DNA from: an uncultured Aquimarina sp.
GTDB taxonomy: Bacteria; Bacteroidota; Bacteroidia; Flavobacteriales; Flavobacteriaceae
DNA length: 64,000 nt
Assembly (NCBI RefSeq): GCF_947495315.1
Contig: NZ_CANLYD010000003.1
Coordinates: forward strand, 372,001-436,000
Reading direction: 5' to 3'
Below, piece after piece: positions 15,349 through 23,422 of this stretch. The translations under genes were made by a program, and so were the position numbers. How positions within the stretch are numbered: position 1 is the first letter of the stretch; each line of letters starts with the position of its first letter. Below the pieces are notes generated by a model. That model did not search any database. It was not told the DNA's origin and was given only the letters and a program-made list of their open reading frames with translations.

Positions 15349-16017
15349 ATGAGTGCAATCTGGTTTTTTGAGGACGCAAATCTCTTTAAGGTATTATGTC
15401 CTCATAAATTTAAAAAGTACAAAAAGAGTCACGATTTTGACGCATATAAAAAAAGCGATTACATCTATTTTGAAGAAGACTCGGCTAATAAAGTGTATCT
15501 TATTGAAAAAGGAAAGGTGAAAATAGGATATTATTCTGAAGATGGTAAGGAAGTAGTAAAGGCTATCTTAACTCGCGGAGAGCTTTTTGGAGAAAAGGCA
15601 ATTCTAGGTGAAGACAGAAGAACTGAATTTGCTCAATCTGTTGATAATACTACCTCTATTTGCCCAATTGGAGTGCAAACTATGCATGATCTTATGCGTG
15701 ATAATCAAACCTTTAGTCTTAAAGTATATAAATTTATTGGCTTACGCTTTAAACGTCTTGAAAGAAGATTGCAGTTACTTTTATTTAAAGATACTAAAAC
15801 TAGACTATTAGAATTCTTTGATGAACTAAAAGAAGATTTCGGGTATTGTTGTCCTAATACAGGAGATACTGTGATACATCATCCGTATACACAAAGAGAT
15901 ATAGCTAATCTTATAGGTACATCGCGTCCTACCCTAAATATCATTCTCAATGAACTAAAGGAATCTAAACAAATTGATTTTAATAGAAAGGAGATTCGTT
16001 TAAAAAATGTTGCTTAG
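15349..16017 (+). CDS. Crp/Fnr family transcriptional regulator
   Basis: The 222-residue protein has an N-terminal cyclic-nucleotide-binding-type barrel (YIYFEEDSANKVYLIEKGKVKIG... RGELFGEKAILGE) and a C-terminal winged helix with YTQRDIANLIGTSRPTLNIILNELKE, a Crp-type recognition helix. The GELFGE...EF pattern does not carry the classical cAMP-binding Arg-Ser pair, so the ligand is unclear; there is no N-terminal Fnr-type cysteine cluster. Its target could be the neighbouring repeat lipoprotein gene 75 bases downstream, but no operator is recognised. Confidence 0.9.
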   Translation: MSAIWFFEDANLFKVLCPHKFKKYKKSHDFDAYKKSDYIYFEEDSANKVYLIEKGKVKIGYYSEDGKEVVKAILTRGELFGEKAILGEDRRTEFAQSVDNTTSICPIGVQTMHDLMRDNQTFSLKVYKFIGLRFKRLERRLQLLLFKDTKTRLLEFFDELKEDFGYCCPNTGDTVIHHPYTQRDIANLIGTSRPTLNIILNELKESKQIDFNRKEIRLKNVA

Positions 16018-16091
16018 TGTTAGCTAGCTAACATTTTAAAAAGTTTTATGAAATTATTTTTACAGTAATAATAATCATAAAACAAAAGGCA

Positions 16092-17837
16092 ATGTTTAAA
16101 AAATTAATAATAGGAATGCTTGCGATAGGATTAATCGCAGTTTCCTGTAGTGACGATGACGACACAATACGTGTCGCTAACGCTGGTGAAATTTCTGGTG
16201 GTCCATTCGAATTTGATGTAGATGGAGAAGCAGATATGGTATCAGGAATTACGTTAGATGATACCAATGCGTTTGGTACAAGTGGTACTTGGATTGTAAC
16301 CGATGATCAAGGAAATATTCTAGGATTACCACCTACCATAGCAGCAGTAGAAGGAGTAAACTTTGATGAAGCAGGAGCTGGTACTTGTTTAATCTGGTAT
16401 TCTAGATATAATGGGACTATTACAGGTTTAGAAATGGGTATGAATGCCAATGATGTAACCGGTGATTTTGATCTTTCCAATTCTATTACAGTAGTAAGAA
16501 ATCAAGTAGCTAATGCAGGAGTTATAACTGGTGGACCTTTTGAATTTGATGTAGACGGAGAAGCAGATATGGTTTCAGGAATTACATTGGATGATACCAA
16601 TGCATTTGGTTCTGGGAGTACCTGGATTGTAACTGATGATCAAGGAAATATTTTAGGTCTGCCGCCAACATTGACTGCAGTCGAAGGAGTTGACTTTGAT
16701 GGTGCAGGGGCTGGAACTTGCTTAATTTGGTATGCTCGTTACGAAGGAACGATATCAGGTTTAGAAATGGGGATGAATGCTAATGATGTAACCGGTGATT
16801 TTGATCTTTCTAATGCAATTACTGTAGTGCGTAATCAAGTTGTAAATGCAGGAACTATCTCTGGTGGGCCTTATGAATTTGATGTAGATGGTGATGCTGA
16901 TATGGTATCTGGAATAACATTAGATGATACCAACGCTTTTGGTGATAATAGTACTTGGATTATTACAGATGACCAAGGAAATATTCTTGGATTACCGCCA
17001 ACATTAGCTGCAGTAGAAGGTGTGAATTTTGACGGAGCAGGAGTAGGAACTTGTTTGATTTGGTATGCACGATATAATGGATCTGTAACAGGATTAGAAA
17101 TGGGAATGAATGCTAATGATGTAACTGGAGATTTTGACCTTTCTAACTCGATCACTGTGGTTCGTAATCAAGTTGTAAATGCTGGAGCTATTGCAGGAGG
17201 CCCTTTTGAGTTTGATGTAGATGGAACTGCAGATATGGTTTCAGGAATTACCTTGGATGACACTAATGCGTTTGGTGATAATAGTACTTGGATTATCACA
17301 GATGACCAAGGAAATATTTTAGGTTTACCACCAACATTAACAATGGTAGAAGGTGTAGACTTTGATGGAGCAGGACCAGGTGTTTGTTTAATTTGGTATG
17401 CAAGGTATAACGGAGCGGTTACCGGACTGGAAATGGGGATGAATGCGAATGATGTAACTGGTGATTTTGATCTTTCTAATGCGATCACTGTTACTAGAAA
17501 TTGTAATACAAGCCCTGGAGTATTATCCGGAGGACCTTTTACATTCACGGTAGATGGAACACCTGATATGGTAAGTGGAATAATGCTAGATAGTTCGAAT
17601 GCTGCAGGATCTAATAGTACTTGGGTTATTACAGATGATCAAGGGAAAATATTAGGATTACCGCCAACATTAGCAATGGTAGAAGGTGTGGATTTTGATG
17701 GAGCTGGAGTTGGAGTGTGTTTAATCTGGTATTTAAGATATGAGGATGGAATACAAGGATTAGAGATGGATATGAATGCAAATGACTTAAACGGTTGTTT
17801 CAGTTTGTCAAACGCTATTCAGGTAACAAGACAATAA
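16092..17837 (+). CDS. Repeat lipoprotein with five 111-residue tandem units
   Basis: The 581-residue precursor has a lipobox (GLIAVSC) followed by DDDD. From residue 30 it is five units, each starting NAG..SGGPFEF (or NTSPGVLSGGPFTF in the last) and containing DMVSGITLDDTNAFG, STWIVTDDQGNILGLPPT, VEGVxFDGAGAGTCLIWY, and LEMGMNANDVTGDFDLSNxITV. Each unit has a conserved Cys in GTCLIWY. Related units occur, from memory, in surface proteins of other flavobacteria; none has a function I know. It probably forms a surface beta-structure for adhesion or ligand binding. It may be controlled by the adjacent Crp-type protein. Confidence 0.8.
   Translation: MFKKLIIGMLAIGLIAVSCSDDDDTIRVANAGEISGGPFEFDVDGEADMVSGITLDDTNAFGTSGTWIVTDDQGNILGLPPTIAAVEGVNFDEAGAGTCLIWYSRYNGTITGLEMGMNANDVTGDFDLSNSITVVRNQVANAGVITGGPFEFDVDGEADMVSGITLDDTNAFGSGSTWIVTDDQGNILGLPPTLTAVEGVDFDGAGAGTCLIWYARYEGTISGLEMGMNANDVTGDFDLSNAITVVRNQVVNAGTISGGPYEFDVDGDADMVSGITLDDTNAFGDNSTWIITDDQGNILGLPPTLAAVEGVNFDGAGVGTCLIWYARYNGSVTGLEMGMNANDVTGDFDLSNSITVVRNQVVNAGAIAGGPFEFDVDGTADMVSGITLDDTNAFGDNSTWIITDDQGNILGLPPTLTMVEGVDFDGAGPGVCLIWYARYNGAVTGLEMGMNANDVTGDFDLSNAITVTRNCNTSPGVLSGGPFTFTVDGTPDMVSGIMLDSSNAAGSNSTWVITDDQGKILGLPPTLAMVEGVDFDGAGVGVCLIWYLRYEDGIQGLEMDMNANDLNGCFSLSNAIQVTRQ
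16179..17834 (+). repeat. Five tandem 333-bp coding repeats
   Basis: Unit starts are 16179, 16512, 16845, 17178 and 17511: four exact 333-bp periods and a slightly shorter, more divergent last copy. Units two to four are closest to each other. The array lies wholly inside the lipoprotein gene and keeps the reading frame. Confidence 0.92.
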
Positions 17838-18229
17838 CTAACAGTGGCTTATCTAAAAATGAAAAAGGAAATAATTATTGTTCAAGATAATGTGAACTTA
17901 AGGTTGCTTCCGTTCTCACAGGAAGTATAACACAATAGTTCATTGTTGTTTTTTTGTTAGTTTTAAAGCGCGACCTTTGGTTGCGCTTTATTAATTTAGC
18001 GATCCGCCCAAGCGGATGAAAAGCCCTCATTAACGGGAGCTTTCAAAATATGTATTTGCGCTTATCCCGCTGAAGAGTGAGATTTATTTTCCAACATCTA
18101 ATTTTTCAATAACTATTAAATATATTTTACTAATTGTCAGATAATCTTTTATCATAGATTATATATACTTTTGTAAGGAAACATTTTTTTGCTGACAAAT
18201 TCAATTACTTATATAATAGAAAATCTTTT
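17838..18229. other. Intergenic region with terminator and structured segment
   Basis: A terminator-like hairpin is at 17965-17989. A second structured part follows at 18001-18047, holding ATCCGC/GCGGAT (6-bp arms around CCAA) and an imperfect GAAAAGCCC/GGGAGCTTTC pair. No gene is seen. The second part could be another dispersed palindromic repeat. Confidence 0.45.
17965..17992 (+). terminator. Terminator-like hairpin
   Basis: AAAGCGCGACC (17965-17975) pairs with GGTTGCGCTTT (17979-17989), with one G-T wobble, around a 3-base loop; the following sequence is TTA-rich instead of a clean T-run. Confidence 0.65.
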
Positions 18230-18790
18230 ATGAAATTCAATAAAAAGAATATATCTAACCTGATTTTTGTAATTATTTTACTACTCTTTTTTATTCCGAA
18301 TACCAGAGGAATGATGCAGATTTTCCTAACCAGAATATTTTCTTTTAGCCCTGGCTTAGTGGATGTAGAGGAACGAGCCCAGGTGGCCTCTTATGATTGG
18401 AAACTTCACGGAGTAAATACAGAATCAATGAATTTTAATACAGCTGAAGGTAAAGTGGTATTATTAAACTATTGGGCAACCTGGTGTCCTCCTTGTATTG
18501 CAGAAATGCCATCGTTACAAGAACTGTATAATGATTATAAAAATAAAGTAGTATTTGTTTTTTTGACAGAGGATGATGATCCGGAATTAAATAAATTTAT
18601 GAGTGATAAAAGTTATAATTATCCAATTTATAGGGCGCTATCAGAGCATCCTAAACCTTTTGTCCACAAACCTATTCCGGGAACATATCTTATTGATAAA
18701 AATGGAAATATTGTGATTCATAAAGTCGGTGCAGCAGACTGGAATACCGATAAGGTGAGAACAACTATAGATCAGTTATTGGCAGAGTAA
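18230..18790 (+). CDS. Membrane-anchored TlpA-like thioredoxin
   Basis: The 186-residue protein begins with a hydrophobic segment (LIFVIILLLFFIPNT) that anchors it, and a thioredoxin domain faces the periplasm. The redox motif is WCPPC in NYWATWCPPCIAEMPSL; the cis-Pro loop is KPIPGTYLIDKNG. TlpA/ResA relatives reduce disulfides, often for cytochrome c maturation or envelope proteins. It stands alone and converges with the carotenoid operon, with only four bases between the stop codons. The partner is unknown. Confidence 0.9.
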   Translation: MKFNKKNISNLIFVIILLLFFIPNTRGMMQIFLTRIFSFSPGLVDVEERAQVASYDWKLHGVNTESMNFNTAEGKVVLLNYWATWCPPCIAEMPSLQELYNDYKNKVVFVFLTEDDDPELNKFMSDKSYNYPIYRALSEHPKPFVHKPIPGTYLIDKNGNIVIHKVGAADWNTDKVRTTIDQLLAE

Positions 18791-18794
18791 ATTT

Positions 18795-19244
18795 CTAACT
18801 CCTGAAATACTTAAAAGGAACAAATAACATCCCAAAACATTTTCCTTTATTCTTTCCTAAGTGTTTGTGGTGTATTTTATGAGCCCTTCGAACACCTTTT
18901 GCATACCAATGATTTGCATTTCGGAATAGTTTGAAGCGTTGGTGTATAAATATATCATGTACCAAAAAATAGGCAATACCATAAGCTAAAATTCCAAAAC
19001 CTACCGGTTCTCCTACCCAGAAAGTGATAGGATCATGGAGCATAATAAAGGACATACTGACTACTGCATAAAATACAAAGAATAAATCATTACGTTCCCA
19101 CCAACTACTGTGATTCTTGTGATGGTGATCTTTGTGTAATGACCATAAAAAACCGTGCATGATATATTTATGGGTAAACCACGCCATGAATTCCATAAAA
19201 CAGAAGGTAGCTATAAAAATCAATATCCAAATTAGAACATTCAT
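18795..19244 (-). CDS. crtZ: Beta-carotene hydroxylase
   Basis: CrtZ adds 3- and 3'-hydroxyl groups to beta-carotene rings to make zeaxanthin. The 149-residue membrane protein has the di-iron histidine clusters HKYIMH, HKDHHHKNH, HDIFIHQR and HKIHHKH, between hydrophobic helices. It is the last gene of the merR-crtI-crtB-crtZ operon. The lycopene cyclase needed between CrtI and CrtZ is not in this window, so the pathway is incomplete here. Confidence 0.93.
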   Translation of the reverse strand: MNVLIWILIFIATFCFMEFMAWFTHKYIMHGFLWSLHKDHHHKNHSSWWERNDLFFVFYAVVSMSFIMLHDPITFWVGEPVGFGILAYGIAYFLVHDIFIHQRFKLFRNANHWYAKGVRRAHKIHHKHLGKNKGKCFGMLFVPFKYFRS

Positions 19245-19271
19245 CTTAGATAAATTTCGTTCAATGTATTA

Positions 19272-20111
19272 TTAAATTAGATTTAGTCTGTAATCAAAAT
19301 ACGATTTAGCCAATAGTCCAAATTTTTGATAATTAGGTACTCTGATTCTCGTGTTTTTGATTTCTACAGAAGGAGTAGCTTTTAGTTTATTAAGTAACTT
19401 TTTATAATAAATATAAGCTGTGTATACCCCGAATTTTGCCTCAACAGGTAATTGCATAATCCCCTCAAAACCTTTATCAAAATCTTCCTGAATCTCTTCT
19501 ATAATTCTAAGTTTAGACTCCTCGTCTAGTTGTCTTAAATCAGTATCCGGAAAATACGTACGACTTAGGTCTTCAAAATCCGCTTTTAGATCACGTAAGA
19601 AATTCACTTTCTGAAAAGCAGAACCTAAATGCATAGCACTTTCCTTCAATTCATCATATTTTTTATCATCTCCTTTTACAAATACCTTAAGGCACATAAG
19701 ACCCACTACATCTGCAGAACCATAAATATATTCTTTATACTCAGCATTGGTTAAATAGTCCTTTTTATGAAGATCTAATCGCATACTCTTCATAAAAGCT
19801 TCATATAATTCCGGCTGTATATTATACTGATGAACTGTTTGCTGAAATGAATTAAGAATAGGATTTAGGCTAATCTTATATTCAATGGCTTTATACATTT
19901 CAGTTTCAAAATCATTGAATAATGTTTCCTTATCATAGTCATGAAAGCTATCTACAATTTCATCAGCAAATCTTACGAATCCATATATGTTATAGATGTC
20001 CTGACGAATAGAATCTGATAACATTTTAGATGCTAAAGAAAATGAAGTACTGTAAGAGTTAGTAACAAGCTTGCTACAACTATAAGAAACGGAGTCAAAT
20101 AAAGCTTTCAT
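19272..20111 (-). CDS. crtB: Phytoene synthase
   Basis: CrtB joins two geranylgeranyl diphosphates to phytoene. The 279-residue protein has both Mg-binding Asp motifs: DEIVD (50-54) and FLRDLKADFED with Asp174 and Asp178. The MRLDLHKKDY substrate loop is also present. It lies 27 bases upstream of crtZ and 92 bases after crtI, on one strand. The assignment over squalene synthase rests on the operon and length. Confidence 0.95.
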   Translation of the reverse strand: MKALFDSVSYSCSKLVTNSYSTSFSLASKMLSDSIRQDIYNIYGFVRFADEIVDSFHDYDKETLFNDFETEMYKAIEYKISLNPILNSFQQTVHQYNIQPELYEAFMKSMRLDLHKKDYLTNAEYKEYIYGSADVVGLMCLKVFVKGDDKKYDELKESAMHLGSAFQKVNFLRDLKADFEDLSRTYFPDTDLRQLDEESKLRIIEEIQEDFDKGFEGIMQLPVEAKFGVYTAYIYYKKLLNKLKATPSVEIKNTRIRVPNYQKFGLLAKSYFDYRLNLI

Positions 20112-20203
20112 CAGTTAGATTTTAGTTTAGGTTTAATTTTTTGGATTTAATCCTTAAATTAATGTTAGGTCTATTGCGCAAAGTAGTAGGATGTATTCAC
20201 ACA

Positions 20204-21700
20204 TCAAATAGTCTGCAATTTAGGTTTACTAGATAGATTAAATTTTGATTCTATTAGTCCTGCTACCAGTTTTCCAGAAATTAATGATGGCGGTACTCCT
20301 GGTCCGGGAACAGTTAGTTGACCCGTAAAAAACAAGTGTTGTACCTTTTTACTTTTCAACTTAGGTCTTAGAAATGCGGTCTGTAATAACGTGTTTGCCA
20401 TTCCATAGGCATTTCCTTTATATGAATTGTATTCTTTTATAAAGTCTTTTACGCAAAAGGACTCTTTAAATATAATACTATTTTGAACATTTTGTTCGGT
20501 TAAATTTTCAAACCGAGTTATGATTTTATTAAAATAGATCTCTCTTAGTTCTGGTGTATCTTCAATACCTGGAGCTAAAGGAATTAAGAAAAAACCATTT
20601 TCTTTTCCGGCTGGAGCCGAACCTGAATCCGTAACAGAAGTAAAATTGGCATAAAAAAGAGGCTCATCAGGCCATTTAGGCTCATCATAAATATCTTTTG
20701 CGTGTACATCAAAATCCGTATCAAAGAATAAATTATGATGGTGTATATTTTTTAATTTTTTATCGAATCCAACATAAAAGAGAAGAGATGAAGGAGCAAA
20801 CGTTTTGCGTTCCCAATAGGATTCGGAATATTGTCTATACTTCGGATCTAGTAAGGTTTCTCCATGATGATAGTCCGCGCCACATAATACAATATCCGCT
20901 TTAATTTCTGAATTATTTACAACAATTCCTTTGGCAATACCATTCTCAACCAAAATTTTGTCAACTGTAGCGTTCGTGAAAAACTGAACTCCTAATGATT
21001 CGGCTAATTTTTTCATTCCCAAAATAACCTGATACATTCCACCTTTTGGGTGCCAGGTTCCTAATCCAAAATCCGCATAGTTCATAAAACTATAAAAAGC
21101 AGGAGTATCACTTGGTTTTGCTCCAAGGAATAATACTGGAAATTCCAAAATTTGAATTAATTTTTTATTCTTAAATTCTTTTCTTACTTCTCTGGATATA
21201 GTGCTGAAAAATTGACCAATTTTCTTAATAGTTTCTTTGGTTACTAGTTCTATAGGAGAAATACCTGGTCGATATACTAACTCTTTAATCGCTATATCAT
21301 AATTACTTTTAGCAGCAGATATGAACTTTTTTAATTTATCAGAACTTCCTTTTTCTTCATTTTCGAAAGCAGCATAGATTTTTTCTAGGGTATCTTCTAT
21401 AATAATACTTTCCTTGTTTTCAAAGAATACTTTATACGCTGGATTTAATTTATCCAATGTGTAAAATTCAGAAGGTGAAGTATTAAAATCATTAAAAAAC
21501 TTCTCAAATACATCCGGCATCCAATACCATGATGGGCCAATATCAAATGTAAACCCTTCTTTTTTTAATTGTCTCGCTCTACCACCAACAGTATCATTTT
21601 TTTCATATATAGTAACATCATATCCCAATTTTGCCAGATAACAAGAGGCAGAAAGGGATGAAAAGCCAGAACCGATGATTACTACTTTTTTGTGTGACAT
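20204..21700 (-). CDS. crtI: Phytoene desaturase
   Basis: CrtI desaturates phytoene to lycopene using FAD. The 498-residue protein has the N-terminal dinucleotide fold (VVIIGSGFSSLSAS) and YEKNDTVGGRARQL, then GFTFDIGPSWYWMP. The C-terminal FAD region FFTGQLTVPGPGVPPSLISGK is intact. It starts 20 bases after the merR stop, so it is in the regulator's operon. The length is standard for the family. Confidence 0.95.
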   Translation of the reverse strand: MSHKKVVIIGSGFSSLSASCYLAKLGYDVTIYEKNDTVGGRARQLKKEGFTFDIGPSWYWMPDVFEKFFNDFNTSPSEFYTLDKLNPAYKVFFENKESIIIEDTLEKIYAAFENEEKGSSDKLKKFISAAKSNYDIAIKELVYRPGISPIELVTKETIKKIGQFFSTISREVRKEFKNKKLIQILEFPVLFLGAKPSDTPAFYSFMNYADFGLGTWHPKGGMYQVILGMKKLAESLGVQFFTNATVDKILVENGIAKGIVVNNSEIKADIVLCGADYHHGETLLDPKYRQYSESYWERKTFAPSSLLFYVGFDKKLKNIHHHNLFFDTDFDVHAKDIYDEPKWPDEPLFYANFTSVTDSGSAPAGKENGFFLIPLAPGIEDTPELREIYFNKIITRFENLTEQNVQNSIIFKESFCVKDFIKEYNSYKGNAYGMANTLLQTAFLRPKLKSKKVQHLFFTGQLTVPGPGVPPSLISGKLVAGLIESKFNLSSKPKLQTI

Positions 21701-21720
21701 AAGGTTTGTTTAAAAAACTG

Positions 21721-22617
21721 CTATAATTCTTTGATAAGATCAGTTATGGACGAAAAATAACGATGGTTGGATCCACTGTTACCAGAAATATGCATGGTTT
21801 GTTTACCAAGCATCCAGAATTCACTTTCTCGTTTGGAACACACTATTTCATTAAATTTTTGTACATATTCACCTATTTTATCTTTTTCTGGTCTTACAGT
21901 GAAATATGAAAGGAAAACGGTATTCTCATGAAACGATAACATATTAGGCAAGCTGTCCAAGGGTATACTTGGCCCTAGATAAATTGCTTTATATCCTTTT
22001 AGTAAGATTTCATAATTTATATATAACAAACCTAATTCGTGTATTTCGTTTTCTGGCAAATATAAGATAAATGCTTTATCAGTTTTCGTAGATTTAGAAT
22101 ACTGAAGCTTTTCTATATTAATTAATAGTTTTTGTTTAATAAGATTGGTAATAAAGTGCTCGTGAGAAGGACTAATAGTATTTGTTTGCCATAACAATCC
22201 TATTTCTGTTAAGAGCGGAATAAAAACATCAGTAAAGATCTGTCTAAATGTTCTTTTTTCTGATAATTGTTCATATGTACCCAAAAACAATTGTAGATCG
22301 TAATTAAGCATGGATATTTTAAGTGAGTTAATAGCTTGATTTTTAGTACTGTTGTCAGATACTATTCTTCTTACATATTCGTCAATCTCTTCATTGTTAA
22401 GCTTAGAAACTCTAGAGATTTTATAACCACTATTAACAAGATAAGTAACATTCAGCAACTTCTGTAGGCTTTTTAAACTATAAGTCCGTATATTGGTTTC
22501 AGTACGATCTGGGGATAAGAGATTATATCTTTTTTCCCATATCCTAATAGTATGTGCTTTTACACCACATAAATTTTCAAGATCTTTGATACTAAAATTT
22601 TGTTTAATGTTGTTCAC
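21721..22617 (-). CDS. MerR family regulator with B12-binding-type domain (CarH/LitR-like)
   Basis: I place the start at a GTG (22617): the frame is open to a TTG at 22641, but that lies inside the TACATTTG promoter element. The 298-residue protein has a MerR HTH (KDLENLCGVKAHTIRIWEKRY), then a helical cap with Trp143-x9-Glu153-His154, the Wx9EH motif of B12-photoreceptors, and an EIHELG segment (191-196) matching DxHxxG with Glu for Asp and His193 as lower ligand. CarH-type proteins repress carotenoid genes in the dark and are released by light through adenosylcobalamin. Autoregulation of the crt operon is inferred. Confidence 0.85.
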   Translation of the reverse strand: MNNIKQNFSIKDLENLCGVKAHTIRIWEKRYNLLSPDRTETNIRTYSLKSLQKLLNVTYLVNSGYKISRVSKLNNEEIDEYVRRIVSDNSTKNQAINSLKISMLNYDLQLFLGTYEQLSEKRTFRQIFTDVFIPLLTEIGLLWQTNTISPSHEHFITNLIKQKLLINIEKLQYSKSTKTDKAFILYLPENEIHELGLLYINYEILLKGYKAIYLGPSIPLDSLPNMLSFHENTVFLSYFTVRPEKDKIGEYVQKFNEIVCSKRESEFWMLGKQTMHISGNSGSNHRYFSSITDLIKEL

Positions 22618-22638
22618 TCTTTTTAAATAAAGGTTAAA

Positions 22639-22646
22639 CAAATGTA
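22639..22646 (-). promoter_or_regulatory. -7 element for the merR-crt operon
   Basis: On the minus strand this reads TACATTTG. A start of transcription about 7 bases on would leave a roughly 15-base leader to the GTG at 22617. Clear palindromic operators were not found, but TAAACAAATGTAAAT-type sequence covers it. Confidence 0.55.
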
Positions 22647-22776
22647 AATAAAAAAGTAAATATTTAGAAAGTATTACTTGTTAAATTATCAACTATAAAT
22701 GTTAAAAAGATTTACAAAAGGAGAGTTAAAACTTTTAGATATTAGTATTTTCTAATTGATGTGCTATTTTTTGTTG

Positions 22777-23334
22777 TTAAAAGAAAAATCCAGAAACATT
22801 CGTTTTTAAGAAACGTAAGGCTTTAGTAATATGTACCTCTACCGTTTTTGTAGAAATACCTAGGATTTCAGCAATTTCTTTGTGTCTTTTTTGTTCTAAT
22901 CTACTTAGTTTAAAGACTTCTCTACATTTTTTAGGAAGCTGCTCAATCGCATTTTCTAATTTCAACCAATCAGCTTCTTGCTGGCTTTCTTCTTTTTCTG
23001 CATAAAGTTCAAAAAGTGCTTCCCATTTTAATTTATCTAACAAATCAATTTCCTTCTTTTGTTTGCGTAAATGCATCAAGAATTCATTATGACAGGAACG
23101 AAAAAGGTAATTTTTTAAAGATGTATTGATCAGTAAAGATGATTTTTTTTCCCAAAGGCGTAACATCACATTTTGCACCAGATCTTCTGACAAAACACCA
23201 TCATTAGAGAGTTTATAGACGTAGTTACATAACCATTGATAATATTGGTCAAATATGATTTTGTAGCTTTCTTTATTGCCGTCTATTAATCCCTCAATCA
23301 ATAATTTTTCTATGTCAGGGTTGTTGCTTTTCAT
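22777..23334 (-). CDS. ECF RNA polymerase sigma factor (FecI-like, Bacteroidota type)
   Basis: From the ATG at 23334 the protein has 185 residues (a GTG at 23346 is possible). Sigma region 2 contains LSEDLVQNVMLRLWEKK, and region 4 contains LPKKCREVFKLSRLEQKRHKEIAEILGISTKTVEVHITKAL. It belongs to the family that pairs with FecR and TonB receptors. The divergent fecR gene starts 89 bases away in the opposite direction, unlike the usual collinear order, so both may be driven from one intergenic region. Confidence 0.92.
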   Translation of the reverse strand: MKSNNPDIEKLLIEGLIDGNKESYKIIFDQYYQWLCNYVYKLSNDGVLSEDLVQNVMLRLWEKKSSLLINTSLKNYLFRSCHNEFLMHLRKQKKEIDLLDKLKWEALFELYAEKEESQQEADWLKLENAIEQLPKKCREVFKLSRLEQKRHKEIAEILGISTKTVEVHITKALRFLKTNVSGFFF

Positions 23335-23422
23335 AATGACAATCACTTGCTAAATTATAAAAATTAAAATAAAGTAGGGGATTGATAAGATTTCTGCATC
23401 ATGTATATAGAAAAAGAAAAGA

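Noticed and set aside
16871..17548. Long antisense frames within the repeat lipoprotein gene
   Set aside because: They repeat with the same period as the coding array and are mirror shadows of it.
16179..17834. CRISPR-like regular repeats
   Set aside because: The period is 333 bp and in frame with a protein; no short repeat-spacer array is present anywhere in the window.
22618..22641. TTG start for the MerR-like gene
   Set aside because: The codon is part of the TACATTTG -7 element, so it would lie upstream of the transcription start.
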